The notes under the pieces were generated by a model. It searched no databases. It was not told where the DNA came from and was given only the letters and a program-made list of their open reading frames with translations. Shown piece after piece: positions 18,701-22,857 of a DNA stretch of 22,857 nt (position 1 is the first letter of the stretch; the number at the start of each line of letters is the position of its first letter). Source of the stretch: Isoetes engelmannii (taxonomy: Eukaryota > Streptophyta > Lycopodiopsida > Isoetales > Isoetaceae); the NCBI GenBank assembly GCA_011763485.2, contig JAANSK020253941.1, positions 1 to 22,857 of the forward strand. Direction: 5' to 3'. The translations under genes and the position numbers were made by a program.

Positions 18701-21700
18701 AGTAATCAATGGAGGCAAAATTGTTGACAAATGACTGTTTAGGCCAGGACCAGCAACTTCAGCAAGTGCTCCCAACGCATGTGCATTGAATGCCCTGTAG
18801 GATATTCACGTTATCTATGATACAGAGGTTCCAAGCCGAAAAGTATCATATCAGCCTTTTTGCCCAGTGCATCTTACGTTAAAGGAGGTTGTACCAATTT
18901 GGGCAAAATATGTGGAAGTACTGCTGCTGTCCGCACGCTGCATTGGAAAACCACAACCAAATTTAGGAAACAAACATTCATTTAATTGAACTCGAAAAAA
19001 GTTACGTCTCTGAGTGGCATAGTAACCACTTGCCTCAAAATCTGCTTGAGACCATCCAGAGCTGTATCTGAAGTTTCCTCATCTTCCAGAGCATTCAAAA
19101 GAGCAGGAACAATTTCATCAATTGCCTGCATTCCTGCACTCTGTTCACAGGAAAGGCTTTAAAACTTCCATTCACTGCCGTGAACTTAGGAACAATGGAA
19201 GCTTACCTTAAAAAGTGTGTTAAAGGCTTGGCCTGCAGCCTCTCTTACCTCCTCCGTGCTGCAAGAGTTTGAGTAGATAATGTTTTAATAATGATAGCTA
19301 CTTTTATATGACAAACTAGAGTTAATACCCATCACAAAGAGCAGTCCGGATTGTTGGAATGAGATCTCCCATGTACGTAATAAGCTGATTCTTTCCGGCG
19401 CTTGCCATTACCTCACTCAGACCAACACATACGCCCTACGACATGCAAACAAATTTAAAGACACCCATAACAGGCAGGCTAACTTAAGAACAAATCAAAT
19501 CGACTCTCACTTGTCTGGTACTACTATTATCATCCTTAAGGCCAAGGGATAAAATAGGTATAATTGATGGTAGGACTCTGTCGCCTAACTTGCGGACAAG
19601 TTCACCAAGTGAACGACCTGCAACCTGTAGAATAATAATTTTTAAACACATGGACATTGACCGGCTAGCCAGCTTCCAAAGAGAACGTACCTGACGTCTT
19701 TCAGAAGAGTCAGACCCAAGCGAGGCAATTAACGTTGACATTAACACAGGCATAATCTCCTTCAATGTCTTGGGAGTATTTGCTACAACAGTCTTCCATA
19801 CGTGCAGGGCAGCCTTCAATTCATTGATTGAAAGGAAACTTAGGATAGTAAAACAGTTTTGAAACTGTTAGCAGAGATTAATATGAAAGATCGTGATCTA
19901 ACCTGCCGGACACTTAAGCTGACATCAGATCGGACCATGTAGACAGCAGCAAGAACTTCATTTCTTCGATCTTTCCCAAGAACATCAACGATTGCACGGC
20001 CATGTGCTTCTGTGCTTGCTCCCTCATCATCACTCCCGCCTTCTAATACAACTTTACCTGATGTGCCTGCAACCTTGAAAAGCAGATCACCAAGAAGTTC
20101 CACGGAGCTTTGCCTTATGCGCCAATTATCATGAAATATGCCATCCTCAACAGCTGGCAGGAGAAGTGGCAGTGATCTACAAATAACATGAGCATACAAT
20201 AAGGTATGTATAATGTAAATAAGGTACAATCTATTGCCATATTAACCCCATCAAAGATCATTACAGGCTGCACCCCATTAAACTTAACAAATACATTCGT
20301 CTAAAAGAGGTGAAAAAATGAAACTAGCAAGCATGCACCCTGGAGATAATCGGGTGAGCGTATGCCTCGCCTCGCTCATAATTAGGGGTGAAATACTGAC
20401 AGAATGTGAAGGTAATCATGTCAGGATTGTTCAGCTTGTTACAGAAAATCCTGGGGCAATGTAGCCAAAATGCTATCATGTACTAAAATGCTGGATAAGC
20501 ATACAGCAAAACAGGCATTTCTAGGAAGTCATTAACCTCTTTTAAACTACATTATCATTATCTTACCAATAACAATAAACCATAACAGACACACTAAGAA
20601 TAAGGAAGATAGCCAAATTCTACATTGCAACTTACGTTATAGCATAATGTTCGACAAGAATATGTCCAGCACTTAATGCAGCATCCCTAACAGATTCATT
20701 CTCATCTGCGAGACCTGATTAAAAGTAGAATATAGATTCAGTGGAGATCCTCCGATGATAAAATCCCTGACTTATACTAAACCGTACCATCAAGTATAGA
20801 AGGAAGAACACGCTGCAGATACTTCTGGAAAGTGCCACCAAGAGCAGCAGGCAAGTACTGCAATTAAAGGATCACAGGATATCAAGTTACAAAACATACG
20901 TTCTAACATTTACTGAATGGGTAGGCTAGTGATTACCTTGAACAATGTTAAATAACCATCACGAACAGCTGCTCGTTGGTTATTGCAATTAAGGATTATG
21001 TCTGGTAAGAGACACTCAAAGTAGGATGTCCCAAGGGCCGCTAATACCTATAGAACTTAGGCTTAGAAAAGAGCAGTAGCAGAAAAAGTTGGCCGAGCAG
21101 TAACACTTTTGATATGCATCTTGAAATACCTCACTTAGACCTTGAGCAGCACCAGACCTTTCAACACTGCTATTTTCAGATTTTAGTGTCTCCAACAACC
21201 ACGGCACAAGATCGGGGAAATTTTCCTCACCCAATCCTATCAATAAAGTTCCAAGTGCCTTGGCAGCAACAGTACGGACTTCTGGAATTGGGTCCACAAG
21301 CACCTGCAAATCATCAGAAATGCTTCATTATGTTTTGCATCCTATATGTCACAACCATTGAAACTAAGTGCGGTTTAGTGGATTCTTTGTAATGAATATA
21401 TCAGGTGACTTACGGACCTTCTTCACTTCTGGTAAGAGTAAACCCAGATACGGAACCATGTCCTTATGATCTGTAACTAATGAACTCATATTTCCAACAA
21501 TCTGTGCAGCCTTCTTTTTGGTTTCTGTACTTCGCTCCCGAAGACCACGGTGAACAATTGGAACCACCAAAGCCAATGATGGCGCATCAACGGTGTTCAC
21601 GAAAGTTGTCTGCATCACAGAAAAAACAAGTCTTTATGACTAATAACAACAATAATGATCGTTATATTGTTATTACTATCATTACTGCAACTGCTACACA

Positions 21701-22013
21701 AGTCCACGTTTTCTCAGCCCTGAAGGACAAATAAATAAATCCATAAAAAAGAACACCACAGGCCTGCAAGAGAACGTCAAGTGATGCTTTTGTGTGCTCG
21801 TTTGGGTCTGCAATGCCGATCAACAAGGTTGGGACAAGCGCAGAAATCTCGGGATTCTTGATAACACTCCCAACCTGGAACACAATAGAATACATTAAAT
21901 GCCTCGGAGAAACATAGGATGGCACCAAATCATCGAACAAGGACAGTTAATAGGACCTGCTGTAATGATGTCTGTGCTGCAGCTTGAACCTTTGGGTGAG
22001 GATCAGTTAAAAC
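15770..22013 (-). CDS. GCN1: GCN1 / ILITYHIA, C-terminal 1,123 residues
   Basis: HEAT-repeat protein that sits on ribosomes and activates the eIF2-alpha kinase GCN2. The exons, high to low, are 22013-21957, 21874-21764, 21609-21418, 21303-21130, 21047-20937, 20857-20788, 20714-20636, 20176-19903, 19813-19691, 19624-19511, 19435-19329, 19258-19207, 19140-19034, 18937-18878, 18794-18680, 18606-18496, 18160-18023, 17946-17824, 17742-17671, 17593-17481, 17409-17251, 17168-17072, 16992-16810, 16721-16524, 16434-16255, 16167-16035, 15966-15888, 15809-15770. All 27 junctions keep one open frame, and the text follows plant GCN1 almost continuously ([68 protein letters not shown]). Family landmarks include the acidic [11 protein letters not shown] insert near residue 310 and the basic KERRKRK near 703. 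The end has [18 protein letters not shown] and an acidic tail, [10 protein letters not shown]. The family is about 2,600 residues, so the N-terminal 55-60% lies beyond the right edge. The GCN2-binding region should fall inside this part. There is no damage. Confidence 0.95.
17594..17670 (-). other. GC-AG intron of GCN1 (donor AG|GCATTC)
   Basis: The exon ending LLPIYLQ is joined to [11 protein letters not shown] in frame only if the donor is CAG|GCATTCCC. The nearby GT (ACAG|GTTGAT) would shift the frame and add unrelated residues. The intron is 77 nt and ends TTCTATTCAG. The donor departs strongly from the usual AG|GCAAGT of GC introns. Confidence 0.75.
18938..19033 (-). other. GC-AG intron of GCN1 (donor AG|GCAAGT)
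   Basis: The exon ending DGLKQIL-AG joins C-GTGCGGACA to give SVRTAAV, the family sequence. The donor AG|GCAAGTGG is the textbook GC-AG donor. The intron is 96 nt. Confidence 0.88.
21610..21763 (-). other. GC-AG intron of GCN1 (donor AG|GCCTGT)
   Basis: The exon ending SLDVLLQ joins [11 protein letters not shown], the family sequence, only if the donor is CAG|GCCTGTGG. The next GT, 7 nt on, breaks the frame. The intron is 154 nt with acceptor GTGATGCAG. Confidence 0.78.
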
Positions 22014-22857
22014 CTGCAATATACTACATTATTACAGCCTCCTAAACCTTGAAGTCTTTTATGCAGCCTAGTGAAAGAAATATACATGCTTGTATTGTTC
22101 AAGCCAAATAAGTCCAGGACAAAGTAGAATTGGTCATCCAAAATGTGCTTCAACCTCAAAATTGTTATACATCAGTTGCCACGACAAGTTTGGTCCAGAA
22201 AGTTCTGTTTTGCCAATATTCTCAGGATTTACAAAGCGGAATGGGAATAGCTTCATCGGCATTTTGGAGACTAAAAGGTCCATCCTGAATTGCATGCTAA
22301 AATTGTTCTCGTGGTGTAAGAGGAATTTGTTCAGTCAGGAAATTATCCACGGATACTAAGAGTTGCATCATTACTCTTTATGTTAAGAATATGGTAATTA
22401 TAACGCCAAATGTTTTGGGGCATTTGTGGACGAGGTTTACTGAGTGAGCAAAGCTTGAATGGGAATGAGACCGGGCAGGCTTGGTTTCTGGCAGATGTGA
22501 GCATTGTGGCCTTTTGTTCCACAATTTGAGAGTTGTGGATGTCAGTTCAAGGTTCTAGTTCAGATCAAGAGAGTGATCAAACTCAAAACGGAAATAGGGT
22601 GGTTCATAGGACAAGCTTGTGTCCAACTGAACGCATAGGAACAAAAGGTATATAATTTCAGGAGGAGCATAAATGTTCTCAAAATTCATAGATGGGCTTA
22701 GAAGGTATCATAGCTCAAGCACAAGTCAATATGGTGATTCCTATGAATACAGAAAGATTATATTAACGTCTACGAGAGAGCACTTGGGTCTATGAGACCA
22801 TTTTATACAGCAATCATGTGCAGCTAGGGGCGCATTTGCTGCCTCCTAGATATGTTT
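22014..22857 (-). other. large GCN1 intron, edge of window
   Basis: No further GCN1 exon could be read on the minus strand, although the family protein continues N-terminally before [10 protein letters not shown]. The acceptor (TATTGCAG) next to 22013 is good. The stretch is therefore taken as at least 844 nt of intron, much longer than most in this gene (about 70-150 nt). It may hold decayed transposon sequence, but nothing is recognisable. Confidence 0.6.

Noticed and set aside
22090-22359. plus-strand open frame beyond the first GCN1 exon in the window
   Set aside because: No motif was recognised, and it lies within what the GCN1 splice pattern indicates is an intron.

Overview
The window looks like nuclear DNA of a land plant. 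The evidence is a large multi-exon gene matching plant GCN1/ILITYHIA, a small intron-containing LEA gene of the seed-maturation (SMP) family with telo-box motifs just before its ATG, and many decayed plant-type transposable elements. Short introns and the mix of LINE and Ty3/gypsy relics would suit a non-seed plant (lycophyte, fern or bryophyte), but the lineage is inference; no organelle or bacterial genes are present.

Layout. 1-960 (minus): decayed coding remnant resembling a LINE ORF1, running off the left edge. 1627-1927 (minus): open frame made of a proline-rich repeat. 2348-2620: dense cluster of a short palindrome (core TTCYRGAA) in long near-palindromic units. 2825-6046 (plus): broken, intron-containing gene with a ParB-like segment followed by a beta-class amino-DNA-methyltransferase (GDC..L, an IPxGF variant of DPPY, then DAFxGSGTT). 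The palindrome recurs in pairs in three of its four supported introns. 7674-8390 (plus): intact three-exon SMP-type LEA gene. 8400-13100: no host gene, but a pile-up of inverted-repeat structures, including a clean 154-bp Tourist-like MITE with TAA target duplications and a 166-nt fold-back element, plus a 5'-truncated LINE (reverse transcriptase tail and zinc motif). 13587-14618: broken Ty3/gypsy fossil. 15770-22013 (minus): the last 28 exons (1,123 residues) of GCN1, fully open, continuing beyond the right edge across an intron of at least 844 nt.

Only two genes look functional. GCN1 is the ribosome-associated HEAT-repeat activator of the eIF2-alpha kinase GCN2 and acts in stress and immunity; the LEA protein is a hydrophilic desiccation-type protein. 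They are on opposite strands about 7 kb apart with transposon debris between them, and nothing suggests they are co-regulated. The most unusual content is the ParB-methylase relic with its palindrome-bearing introns, and the use of three GC-AG introns in GCN1.
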